From: Candidatus Hydrogenedens terephthalaticus JGI OTU-1
GTDB lineage: Bacteria; Hydrogenedentota; Hydrogenedentia; Hydrogenedentales; Hydrogenedentaceae
Length of the DNA: 64,000 nt
Assembly: GCA_000493945.1 (NCBI GenBank)
Contig: AWNW01000013.1
Span: 1-64,000 of the forward strand
Direction of reading: 5' to 3'
Made by a program: the position numbers and the translations under genes. Under the pieces are notes generated by a model. That model searched no databases. It was not told the origin of the DNA and saw nothing but the letters and a program-made list of their open reading frames with translations. Below are positions 7,150 through 15,743 of this stretch, in pieces; position 1 is the first letter of the stretch, and the number at the start of each line of letters is the position of its first letter.

Positions 7150-8532
7150 TTACTGAAGTAATTTCCCTTGATATTCACCTGTTAGAGTCTTTAAGAACTT
7201 TGTGATTTTTTCTTCTTCTGTTTTGGGTATTTGTTTACCTACTTGATACTTCAACATAATATTTACTACCTCCTGCAAGTCATCTGTAGAACCATCATGT
7301 AGATAGGGTTGTGTAACTGCAATATTGCGAAGCAAGGGGACTTTGAATTTATGTTTATCTTCTTCGTTTTTCGTTACATTGTATCTTCCCAAATCGGCTT
7401 CTTTTATTTCTTCACCACGGTCTTTAAAGTAATCTGCTTTTAAGCCCATCTTCTCATAAGATTGACCGCCCATAGCCTTGCCTACATGACAGGTAGCACA
7501 TCTGTATTTTTTGAAGAGAGCATATCCTTCTTTTTCCTCAGCGTTAAGTGCATCTGCCTTACCTAATAAAAATTGGTCAAATCGTGAATTGGGAGTAATA
7601 AGGGTCTTTTCAAACTCTGCTATAGCATTTGTAAAATTCTCCTTGTTATATCCAGAGGGATATACTTCAAGGAAAGATTTTGTAAATTCTTCATCCTGAT
7701 TTAGTTTTGATGTTACTTCTTCCCAGTTAGAAGCCATTTCTATTGGATTGTTCACAGGACCGTCTGCCTGCTCTTGTAAATCTTTGGCACGACCATCCCA
7801 GAACTGAACAAAGTTAAACAATGCATTATAAACTGTGGGGGCATTTATAGGACCGATAGCACCCCCTACACCTTCAGAAAATTTCTTGCGGTCAACACCG
7901 CCAGTTCCTAAATCATGACATCCTGCACAAGCAAGGCTATTATCCTTGGATAATCTTTTATCGTGATATAGTTTATCCCCTAATGCTACTTTCTTCTCGT
8001 CTACATTTACTTTTTGTGGTAAAGGTTGAACAACTTCTTCTTTTAATTTTTCTGGAATACCCTCAGTGGCATAGTGTTTGGCTCGTGTAGATTTTACCCA
8101 TGTTAAGATTAAATTTTGTTCTTCTTTTGATAACATACTATCCCAATGTAAGGCAATATACCGCAAGGGTGGCATCTCATTCATTAATGTTGTATGTTCA
8201 ATTTTTGCTAATGCCACTTCTGTAGGTGGTTTGTTTTCCCCGGGAAACAATTCCTTTACCATATTCATATAAAACAAACCTAATTTAATATCTGCCTCTA
8301 TAATTCCTTTGGCTATAGGAAAGTTTGCATAGAAAGGAAGTTTATATTCTTTCGTATGACAATTCACACATTTTTTTTCCAATATGGGTAATACTTTTGC
8401 AAATGCTGGTTCATCTACTTTTTGATTTGTAATAGTAGTACCGACGGGTGGACCTACAATAAGGTTTAATATAGGAAAGGCTAATGCTAAAAGGATACCA
8501 ATAACAAGCAAAATGACTACATACTTTTTCAT
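7150..8532 (-). CDS. Tri-haem cytochrome c peroxidase/MauG-family protein
   Basis: A 460-residue periplasmic protein; the ATG at 8532 is preferred to the upstream GTG because AAGGAG lies eight bases before it. An N-terminal hydrophobic signal or anchor (about residues 1-28) is followed by a haem-binding domain with CVNCH (55-59), then the di-haem peroxidase domain with CAGCH (202-206) and CATCH (345-349). MauG/CcpA proteins usually have only the last two haems; the first corresponds to the small Haem_bd domain sometimes fused upstream. Conserved features of the peroxidase core such as FWDGRA, GPVNNPIEM and PYLHDGS are visible. It probably reduces peroxide with electrons from a periplasmic donor, or oxidises another substrate. 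It is a single gene without obvious partner. Confidence 0.88.
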   Translation of the reverse strand: MKKYVVILLVIGILLALAFPILNLIVGPPVGTTITNQKVDEPAFAKVLPILEKKCVNCHTKEYKLPFYANFPIAKGIIEADIKLGLFYMNMVKELFPGENKPPTEVALAKIEHTTLMNEMPPLRYIALHWDSMLSKEEQNLILTWVKSTRAKHYATEGIPEKLKEEVVQPLPQKVNVDEKKVALGDKLYHDKRLSKDNSLACAGCHDLGTGGVDRKKFSEGVGGAIGPINAPTVYNALFNFVQFWDGRAKDLQEQADGPVNNPIEMASNWEEVTSKLNQDEEFTKSFLEVYPSGYNKENFTNAIAEFEKTLITPNSRFDQFLLGKADALNAEEKEGYALFKKYRCATCHVGKAMGGQSYEKMGLKADYFKDRGEEIKEADLGRYNVTKNEEDKHKFKVPLLRNIAVTQPYLHDGSTDDLQEVVNIMLKYQVGKQIPKTEEEKITKFLKTLTGEYQGKLLQ

Positions 8533-8656
8533 ACACACACTCCTTATTCAAATCTGTTACAAACTTCTCCCCAACCCTAATCCTTGAAATTAGTATAATA
8601 TATTCAGTATGTTTTTTCAACTATCATGTAATATATAACTAAAATAAAAAAAGACC

Positions 8657-9571
8657 ATGCTAAAAAATACATATAAAAATTTTAAAGACACTAATTCATA
8701 TCATTTAATAGATTCCGGTGACCGACTCAAGTTAGAACAAATAGGTCCTTATAAAATTATTCGTCCTGCACCTGAAGCATGTTATCCTAAAACTCTCCCG
8801 GATTTATGGGAAAAGGAAATAGATGCTATATATATTCGTTCAGATGAAGGTGGTGGGCATTGGGAATATCTGACCCTTATACCTCAACAATTTCCTATCT
8901 CTATACAAGATTTTAATGTATATGCAAAGATAACAAGTTTTGGACATATTGGTTTTTTTCCGGAACATCTTAATTTATGGAATTTTTTGCTGAACCTCCG
9001 AATAAAAAATACAGATACTGTCAATGTTTTAAATCTCTTTGCATATACAGGTCTCTCTACAGTAGCATGCGTTAAAAAGGGCTTTCATGTATGTCATGTG
9101 GATTCTTCAAAAGGGATGGTTGAATTGGCAAAGATGAATATAATACTAAACAATTTAAATGAGAACTCTGTGAGATGGATGGTAGAAGATGTAAAAAAAT
9201 TTGTTAGTAGAGAAATTAAAAGAGGTAAAACTTATAATGGGTTTATTCTTGACCCTCCATCTTTTGGAAGAGGACCTAAAAATGAAATCTGGAAATTAGA
9301 ACAGCATATATCCGGTTTATTAGATGATTTAATGATGCTCTGTAAGGGTTCCCCTTTATTTATTTTTCTTACATGCTATTCTTCCGACTTTACACCTATT
9401 ATTCTGGAAAGAATATTAAGGACATATATAAAGAAAGACGGTATTTTTTTATCAGGAGAATTGACAATAAAAGAAGTTTCGGGACATCTCTTTTCATCTG
9501 GGGGAGCATGTTGTATTTACATCCAAAATGAACTTTATCCTGACAATGTCCCAATTTTTCGACATTATTAA
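8657..9571 (+). CDS. RlmI/RlmL-like class I SAM-dependent methyltransferase
   Basis: A 304-residue methyltransferase of the COG1092 type (23S rRNA cytosine or guanine methyltransferases). The SAM motif is NLFAYTGLST (126-135), with the acidic VDSS at 148-151 and the catalytic-type motif ILDPPSFGRG (197-206), which is diagnostic of this nucleic-acid methyltransferase group. The N-terminus lacks the PUA domain of E. coli RlmI, so the exact target base cannot be named. There is only a weak ribosome site. It reads away from the peroxidase gene and converges with the EF-hand protein gene. Confidence 0.8.
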   Translation: MLKNTYKNFKDTNSYHLIDSGDRLKLEQIGPYKIIRPAPEACYPKTLPDLWEKEIDAIYIRSDEGGGHWEYLTLIPQQFPISIQDFNVYAKITSFGHIGFFPEHLNLWNFLLNLRIKNTDTVNVLNLFAYTGLSTVACVKKGFHVCHVDSSKGMVELAKMNIILNNLNENSVRWMVEDVKKFVSREIKRGKTYNGFILDPPSFGRGPKNEIWKLEQHISGLLDDLMMLCKGSPLFIFLTCYSSDFTPIILERILRTYIKKDGIFLSGELTIKEVSGHLFSSGGACCIYIQNELYPDNVPIFRHY

Positions 9572-9572
9572 T

Positions 9573-9606
9573 AAAAAAGGGAGATAAGAAATTAATCTTA
9601 TCTCCC
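9573..9606 (-). terminator. Intrinsic terminator of the EF-hand protein gene
   Basis: Ten-bp perfect stem GGGAGATAAG / CTTATCTCCC (9579-9588, 9597-9606) with an eight-base loop. On the minus strand it is followed by six T residues (9578-9573), and it lies 22 bp beyond the minus-strand stop at 9629. On the plus strand the T run is missing, so termination of the methyltransferase gene there would be weaker. Confidence 0.8.
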
Positions 9607-9628
9607 AATCTATGTATTATTTTAATGT

Positions 9629-12418
9629 TTAGTTCAGAAGCGGAGCGAAACCATCCTCTGTTCCTTCTTGGAGGATATATCCTTTGCCAGGTGCATTGTA
9701 TAATTGGATTAATCGGAGCAATTCAGATAGATCTATCTTCCAATCCTGAATTCTATAATCACATGCATGAGGCATACAACTTCTATGCTTACCTTCGCCA
9801 GGTCCATACCCATCTTCGGAGGTATCGTCACAGCCATATCCACCGTAATTAAACATCTGGATTACTCTTAACATTTCAGTAAGAGATATCGCCCAGTCGC
9901 GATTGGAATCAGCGGAGTGTGACCTGTCAGGAGACCAGCCCTTTAACAGAACTGTATCAACAACAGGAGACGATAGTTCTTCACTATTAACGGTCCTGTA
10001 AAGTACATATCCACTAAGCACTGCCTGTCCATCAGCATCGTTAGGAATCGCTACATTATAAACGACTTTAACTGGGAAAGGTGGAATATCCATCCATGCA
10101 AATTCTAATGTTCCTGTTGCTCCATTAGAAGGAACAACAACCGCGTTACTTGATTCCACAACAGATTGTAATACCCACCCTGTCGGGAGTGTTTCTTTCA
10201 AGCCTAATGCAGAAACATTTAGACGAATAGGATTTCTAATAGTTAAAATAACTGTCAATGTTTGTCCAGGCCAATATCTGCGATTTCCTGAAACTGCTCG
10301 CTCTAAAATCAAAGATGTAGGTGGCTCATTACCACCGGGTCCAGGTCCACCTGTTTCATTTGATTGTGCATTACATTTTTCAACAATGGCTTGCAATTCT
10401 TCCAGAGTAATTACACCATTGTTATCAAGATCGAGCATACTTACAATACGAGACAACCATGTTTGGTCTATTGGCATCATATAAACAGAAGCAATAGATG
10501 TAATTATCTCATTAATATCAATCACACCATCTTTATTCTGGTCTATAGTATTGAACATCTGAATCGCATAAGGAGCCAGAGCACACGGATTCCAGATGTC
10601 CGGGAATATTATAATTTCTCCCTCTGGAGAAGGTTCTCCCTCTGGAGGCTCTCCGGAACAAGTATTCAATATAACTTTTAATTCATCTTTGATAATTTTT
10701 CCATCTGCATTCAAGTCTAATAAGATAAATATCTCTCTTATGATGCTCGGGTCAATAGGGAATGGTGGTGGATAAATCATAGTGGTGTTGCCTCCCAATA
10801 TCACCGGGATAGAAAGCACCTCTTCCAAAGTAATACCACCATCTTTATTGGTATCTAACATATCGAAGTATTGCAAAACTAACGGCGCAATAATACATGG
10901 GTCTGTGGGAAGTGGAACTTCACCTTCCCAGGACGGGTCGCCTTCAATAGTAATCTCACAGTTTGCTAATATAGTTTGGATTTCTTCCTGAGTTACGGCT
11001 CCATCCGCATCAATATCAAACATCATTAAAATCTCGTTCACGGTGTCCTCATTAATAGGAACGGGAATTTCTATAGGCAAAATTATCTCGTAATTTAGGT
11101 CATCTGCACTTAACTTTCCATCTTGATTACGATCAAGGAAGTTAAAGTAGTCTAATAATATTGGACCTATCAGACAAGGATCATCTGGAATGGGTATTTC
11201 GCCTTCAAATGGCAATTCGCCTTCCCAATCAATAGGCGGGAATGTTAATAAATATTCTAAATCGTTGCAATCAATTACATCATTACCATTAAAGTCAACC
11301 ATGGCGAATTGTTCTGCAGTTACATACTCCGATACTTCTTCATAGGCTATTAAACCGTCCTTATTTGTATCTATCAAAGTCAATAGATTATCTGGGTCTA
11401 TTCCTAACTGTGGACCCAGAATTCGTAACAAAATATCTAACTCACTTATATCCACACCTCCATCTCTGTTGGAGTCAATGAGTAGGAAAACTAAATCCAA
11501 ATTGAGATTATACTGCGATAGTAAATTGTCAATATCGGCATAAATTGCCCGAACTTCATCTTTACTTAGTTTTCCATTACCGTCTGAATCTACCAATGGA
11601 AGTAGTATTTCTAAAAGCAATGTTGCAGGTATTGCAGGAAGTGGACACATTTCATCTTCGCCTTCGCCACCGCAAATAACTTTCCATGCTTTTAGTTCTT
11701 CTTTTGTAACTCTACCATTTCCATCTAAATCAAACGCGTCAAATAAAACATCAAAATCAACAATGGGCGGATAAATCAAAATAATAGGGAAATTTAACTC
11801 ATCTCTTGTAAGAACACCATCTTGATTCTGGTCGAGATTTGCAAATTCTTCTAAAGCCATATCTACCCAATCGCATGGGTCTGTGACAGGAATCGGAGGC
11901 TCACCTTCTATAATGATTTCCCCTTCTTCACCAGGGTCGCCTTCAACACCTGGCTCACCTTCTATTGGTGGCAATTCACCAATATCACCACAGTCTATAA
12001 CACCATTTTTGTTTCTATCCAGCAATTGAAATTGTTGTTGACTTACATATCCAGATACCTCTTGAAATTCAATCAGTTGATTTCCATTGGTATCTACTAT
12101 GGATAAAAGCCCACCGGGCAAATATAGTTGCAGCAAAGCAAGGATAGGCTGAAACTCTACACGGTCAATCTTTCCATCTTTATTTGTATCTAACATATTA
12201 AAATACTGATCGGGGACTGTATAAATTGCAGACAATTCTGTCTTTGATAATCCTCCATCCTTATTCGTGTCAAACATGGGCCATAACAAATCCAACAATG
12301 CGTTATTGTCGGATGGCAAGGGACATGGTTCCACTGCCCTACCTATACATGGGGTAAATACTATTGTCATAGTTAATAGTATCACCCACAATATACTTTT
12401 TTGAGTTGTTCTAATCAT
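9629..12418 (-). CDS. Giant secreted EF-hand repeat protein with EGE linkers and dockerin-like C-terminus
   Basis: A 929-residue exported protein (signal peptide to about residue 28). I count 16 canonical EF-hand loops (for example DTNKDGGLSKTE, DQNQDGVLTRDE, DLDNNGVITLEE). They fall into modules: a four-loop module (about residues 30-150), a two-loop module, a second four-loop module, then three two-loop modules, separated by acidic linkers rich in EGE and PP. Each module from the second on begins near a Cys-Pro or PC. A beta-sandwich, DUF11/CARDB-like domain follows (PGQTLTVILTIRNP, about 700-815), then a C-terminal pair DSNRDWAISLTEMLRVIQ and DWKIDLSELLRLIQLYN, a dockerin-like signature common in Hydrogenedentes. 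Probable role is calcium-dependent surface adhesion or matrix; there is no enzymatic motif. Confidence 0.85.
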   Translation of the reverse strand: MIRTTQKSILWVILLTMTIVFTPCIGRAVEPCPLPSDNNALLDLLWPMFDTNKDGGLSKTELSAIYTVPDQYFNMLDTNKDGKIDRVEFQPILALLQLYLPGGLLSIVDTNGNQLIEFQEVSGYVSQQQFQLLDRNKNGVIDCGDIGELPPIEGEPGVEGDPGEEGEIIIEGEPPIPVTDPCDWVDMALEEFANLDQNQDGVLTRDELNFPIILIYPPIVDFDVLFDAFDLDGNGRVTKEELKAWKVICGGEGEDEMCPLPAIPATLLLEILLPLVDSDGNGKLSKDEVRAIYADIDNLLSQYNLNLDLVFLLIDSNRDGGVDISELDILLRILGPQLGIDPDNLLTLIDTNKDGLIAYEEVSEYVTAEQFAMVDFNGNDVIDCNDLEYLLTFPPIDWEGELPFEGEIPIPDDPCLIGPILLDYFNFLDRNQDGKLSADDLNYEIILPIEIPVPINEDTVNEILMMFDIDADGAVTQEEIQTILANCEITIEGDPSWEGEVPLPTDPCIIAPLVLQYFDMLDTNKDGGITLEEVLSIPVILGGNTTMIYPPPFPIDPSIIREIFILLDLNADGKIIKDELKVILNTCSGEPPEGEPSPEGEIIIFPDIWNPCALAPYAIQMFNTIDQNKDGVIDINEIITSIASVYMMPIDQTWLSRIVSMLDLDNNGVITLEELQAIVEKCNAQSNETGGPGPGGNEPPTSLILERAVSGNRRYWPGQTLTVILTIRNPIRLNVSALGLKETLPTGWVLQSVVESSNAVVVPSNGATGTLEFAWMDIPPFPVKVVYNVAIPNDADGQAVLSGYVLYRTVNSEELSSPVVDTVLLKGWSPDRSHSADSNRDWAISLTEMLRVIQMFNYGGYGCDDTSEDGYGPGEGKHRSCMPHACDYRIQDWKIDLSELLRLIQLYNAPGKGYILQEGTEDGFAPLLN

Positions 12419-12493
12419 ATTTCGTTCTCCTTATGATTTATTATCTTTTTTTAATTATTTCCTGATTTTAGACTAAAAAATTATCAAAATATT

Positions 12494-13000
12494 TTAAATA
12501 TTGGGAGGAGATTTTGCACTGATATGATAAGCGAGATATTTTTCCCCATAAAGTTTCATAGAAGCAATATTTTCAATACCCTCTCTTTTTTGTGCAAATC
12601 TTTTTGATAAATCAGCAAGTTTTTTGTTTTCATATATTGAAGTGAAATTAGCAAATGAATTATATGTCCATGTCTTTTTAAATTGCTGCTGATTATAATT
12701 TGTTTTAGGAATATTACTAAATATTTCTGTTCTTAATTTTACAGTTGTTTGTTTCTTCCCCATATTTTTCATGAGAATTTGCAAATCCTGTACATCAATC
12801 TTCCCGTCATTGTTTATATCTGGAAGAACATCTATATTATTTGAAACAATGGCTGATACTAACTGCTGGACATCACACACATCAATAATTCCATCTTTAT
12901 TTATATCCATATTCTTTTGATATAAAGGACAAAAACCCCCTATCATTACCCCGGTAACTAATAATAAAGATAGACAATTTTTTAATACACTCTTTTTCAT
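12494..13000 (-). CDS. Small secreted protein with two dockerin-type calcium repeats
   Basis: The start at 13000 is chosen over an upstream in-frame ATG at 13144 because it begins a signal peptide (MKKSVLKNCLSLLLV) after AGGAAT; the longer form would add 48 residues of AT-rich leader. The 168-residue protein has two typical type I dockerin repeats, MDINKDGIIDVCDVQQLV (31-48) and DINNDGKIDVQDLQILM (61-77), each an EF-hand loop plus helix. The C-terminal 85 residues are basic, without a recognised domain. Dockerins normally bind cohesins, but no cohesin is seen nearby. Its adjacency to the EF-hand protein suggests a shared calcium-dependent surface function. Confidence 0.7.
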   Translation of the reverse strand: MKKSVLKNCLSLLLVTGVMIGGFCPLYQKNMDINKDGIIDVCDVQQLVSAIVSNNIDVLPDINNDGKIDVQDLQILMKNMGKKQTTVKLRTEIFSNIPKTNYNQQQFKKTWTYNSFANFTSIYENKKLADLSKRFAQKREGIENIASMKLYGEKYLAYHISAKSPPNI

Positions 13001-13144
13001 AATATTCCTATATACAATATTACCATACTTGTTTAAAAAAGTCAAGTTTTTGGATAAAAAAATTATGAAATTAAAATTTAAAACATTTATAATTTTATAT
13101 CTTTTTTTACACAAACAATTTAAACTTAAAAGAAAGGTGGACAC

Positions 13145-13726
13145 ATGTCATTCTGGACTTTTGTAGGAGAAATTTTTAGAGCCAATAAAACGACAGGAGC
13201 GTTAGCACCCAGTAGTCCTGCATTGGCTGATTGTATAACAGACTTAGCACCATTAAAAGATGCAAAAGTAATTGTTGAGTTTGGTCCCGGAACAGGAGTT
13301 TTTACTGAATATATTCAAAAGAAAAAACAACCCGATGCCTATTTTCTTGCAATGGAAATTAATCCCGTATTTGCAAAGGCTACCAAGGAAAGATGTCCGG
13401 ATGTTCATGTTATTCAGGATTCCGCTGAAAATACATTAAAATACTTAAAAGAGGCTGGATACGATTCCTGTGATGTAATTATATCTGGTTTACCATGGAC
13501 AAGATTTGAAGACGAATTGCAGGATAAATTATTAAACGCTACATACGAATGTCTACGGGATAAAGGGAAATTTTTGACTTTCGCTTATTTCTTTAGTCCA
13601 TGGGTTCCTTCTGGAAAAAAATTTTTAAAACATAAACTTCCTCAAAAATTCAATAATAAATATTCCCGTTCTCCCATCATATTTAAAAATTTTCCACCAT
13701 GTCATGTTTATATCTGTGAAAAATAA
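13145..13726 (+). CDS. Phospholipid N-methyltransferase-like (PmtA/COG3963) protein
   Basis: A 193-residue class I methyltransferase. The start MSFWTFVGEIFR and the motif GALAPSSPALA (18-28) match bacterial phosphatidylethanolamine N-methyltransferases of the PmtA type, and the SAM motif I is VEFGPGTGVFTE (44-55). SGLPW (about 117-121) occupies the NPPY-like motif IV position. The likely reaction is methylation of a membrane phospholipid head group at the inner membrane, but related KsgA-like or antibiotic-related methyltransferases share these features. A ribosome site AAAGGTGG precedes ATG. It is followed after 21 bp by an oxidoreductase gene and may be co-transcribed. Confidence 0.68.
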   Translation: MSFWTFVGEIFRANKTTGALAPSSPALADCITDLAPLKDAKVIVEFGPGTGVFTEYIQKKKQPDAYFLAMEINPVFAKATKERCPDVHVIQDSAENTLKYLKEAGYDSCDVIISGLPWTRFEDELQDKLLNATYECLRDKGKFLTFAYFFSPWVPSGKKFLKHKLPQKFNNKYSRSPIIFKNFPPCHVYICEK

Positions 13727-13747
13727 CAAATAAAGAAAGTTAAAGAC

Positions 13748-14857
13748 ATGGGACAAAAATTTGAACCCATAAACTGTGCCATTATTGGCTGTGGAAATAT
13801 TTCAGAAATATATATCGAAAATATTTTGCGATTTAGTAATTTAAATTTAGTTGCCTGTGCCGACATTATAAAAGAAAAAGCCGAAGAAAAAGGAAGAAAA
13901 TACAATATTGAAGTAAGTGATGTTGAAAACATTCTCCAATCTAACGATGTTCAACTAATCGTTAATCTAACTAACCCATTATCCCATTTTGATGTTTCTA
14001 TACAATCATTAAAACACGGTAAACATGTATATAGTGAAAAACCTCTCGCTCTTACATTTGAGCAAGCCTGTTTACTTTTAGAAACAGCAAAAAAAAATCA
14101 CTTGTTCATTGGTTGTGCTCCTGACACCTTTTTAGGGGGAAGTTGGCAAACAGCAAGAAAAATTGTTGATGATAATTGGATAGGAAAACCTCTTTCTTCA
14201 TTCGCTTTTATGCTTTGTAGAGGGCATGAATCCTGGCACCCTTCACCGGAATTCTACTATCAAAAAGGTGGCGGTCCTTTATTTGATATGGGACCTTATT
14301 ATTTAACTTCACTTATATTTTTATTAGGACCAGTAAAATCCGTTTTCGCCTCAGGAAAGACAAATTTTAACACACGAACAATCACAAGCCAGCCTAAATA
14401 TGGTCAAAAAATACATGTGGAAGTTCCCACAGATATTCATGCAATATTATCTTTTGCGAATGGTGTTATCTGCACACTTATAATGAGTTTTGATACTTGG
14501 TCTCATCATCTACCATTTATAGAAATACATGGTGAAACAGGCTCGCTATCCCTTCCCGACCCAAACCAATTTGGCGGAAAAATATTCTTTTATAATCAAT
14601 TCAAAAAAGAATGGTCAGAATTCCCAACTTGTTTTGATTACTTCACAAATATGAGGGGATTAGGCATAAGTGATATGGCTCATGCTATACAAACAAATTC
14701 TCCCTATTGTGCCACAGGTGAATTAGCGTTGCATATTGTGGAGATCATGGAAGGGATACATAAATCCATTGAAGAAAAACAAATTATTTCATTGAAGACA
14801 TCTGTTTCCCGCCCTAATTTATTATCATTTGAACCATTAAATTATATGCCACAATAG
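13748..14857 (+). CDS. Gfo/Idh/MocA-family NAD(P)-dependent oxidoreductase
   Basis: A 369-residue two-domain dehydrogenase. The dinucleotide motif AIIGCGNISE is at residues 11-20 and the family-defining EKPLA is at 97-101 (catalytic Lys98); the C-terminal alpha/beta domain carries GGGPLFDMGPYYL, typical of sugar or inositol dehydrogenases. Substrate cannot be named from sequence; members oxidise sugars, inositols or UDP-sugars in the cytoplasm. No sugar transporter or isomerase is adjacent, so the context gives no further help. Confidence 0.88.
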   Translation: MGQKFEPINCAIIGCGNISEIYIENILRFSNLNLVACADIIKEKAEEKGRKYNIEVSDVENILQSNDVQLIVNLTNPLSHFDVSIQSLKHGKHVYSEKPLALTFEQACLLLETAKKNHLFIGCAPDTFLGGSWQTARKIVDDNWIGKPLSSFAFMLCRGHESWHPSPEFYYQKGGGPLFDMGPYYLTSLIFLLGPVKSVFASGKTNFNTRTITSQPKYGQKIHVEVPTDIHAILSFANGVICTLIMSFDTWSHHLPFIEIHGETGSLSLPDPNQFGGKIFFYNQFKKEWSEFPTCFDYFTNMRGLGISDMAHAIQTNSPYCATGELALHIVEIMEGIHKSIEEKQIISLKTSVSRPNLLSFEPLNYMPQ

Positions 14858-14995
14858 CAGGTATTGAAAACTTTTTCCCTGTATATTTACATCTACTTAT
14901 CACATACTACTACGAATCACTTTAAAAATACTGTTGAAATATATTATTATAAGAAAAATATTACAAACTATGTATAATTGTTGGGATAATAACAA

Positions 14996-15649
14996 ATGGC
15001 TTATAAAGAACATGTAAAAATATTGGAAGCGGGCGTTCAAGTATGGAATCAATGGAGAGCATCAGACCCGGCTATTTCCCCCGATTTAAGTGGATTACAT
15101 TTTACAAAGAGAAATCTTTCGGGGATGAATTTTAGAATGTGTGATTTGCGACAGTGCATTTTTAATGAAACAGATTTACGACAAGCCAATTTTCAGAAAG
15201 CATATTTACATTCCGCATCCTTTATAAAATCCGACATAAGAGATACTAATTTTTCTCAAGCAGATTTAACATTGGTAAAGTTTGTAGATACCATATTAGA
15301 TGGCTGTATTTTTTCAAATGCGGTTCTTAATGAAGTAGATTTTTCTAATCGTATACTGAAACAATTTGATTTTTCTGGAGCAAATTTATACAGGGCTATA
15401 TTTAAAAGTTGCGACTTAACAAAAAGTAGTTTTAAGCAAGCCTATTTAGGGGAAGCAGACTTCTTTATGGCAAATCTCTCACAAGTGGATTTAAGAGGTG
15501 CCAATCTAAGTGGTGCAAACTTATCTAATGCTTTCTTAAAAGATGCTCTACTTGAAGGTGCAATCATAACAAATGCCAATTTTAATGGTGCCTTTTTATC
15601 TCCCCGCCAAAAACTTTCTATCTGGTTTCCTATATTTCCCATCAAATAA
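14996..15649 (+). CDS. Pentapeptide-repeat protein
   Basis: A 217-residue protein in which about residues 28-205 follow the A(D/N)LXX-type pentapeptide rhythm (examples DLSGLHFTKRNLSGMNF, ADLTLVKF, ANLSQVDLRGANLSGANL), predicting a right-handed quadrilateral beta-helix. No signal peptide or membrane segment is seen. Some such proteins mimic DNA and protect gyrase, but most have no known function, and no gyrase or toxin gene lies nearby. It is a single-gene unit with AT-rich flanks. Confidence 0.85.
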   Translation: MAYKEHVKILEAGVQVWNQWRASDPAISPDLSGLHFTKRNLSGMNFRMCDLRQCIFNETDLRQANFQKAYLHSASFIKSDIRDTNFSQADLTLVKFVDTILDGCIFSNAVLNEVDFSNRILKQFDFSGANLYRAIFKSCDLTKSSFKQAYLGEADFFMANLSQVDLRGANLSGANLSNAFLKDALLEGAIITNANFNGAFLSPRQKLSIWFPIFPIK

Positions 15650-15743
15650 AGTTCGCTTTTCCTTTTCGCTCTCTGAAACTATTTACATATTTTCTTTGTC
15701 TTACTAACCAGAGTTTTTAATTTTTTTTAATAAAGGAGAGCGT

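Noticed and set aside
9629..12418. Regular DNA repeats that could look like a repeat array
   Set aside because: They encode EF-hand loops in one continuous reading frame; spacers are coding and unequal. Not CRISPR.
12494..13000. Cellulosome interpretation for dockerin and EF-hand genes
   Set aside because: No cohesin, scaffoldin or glycoside hydrolase is linked; calcium-dependent surface proteins are the simpler reading.
14996..15649. Pentapeptide protein as a quinolone-resistance Qnr
   Set aside because: No evidence beyond the repeat itself; such repeats are common in proteins of unrelated or unknown role.
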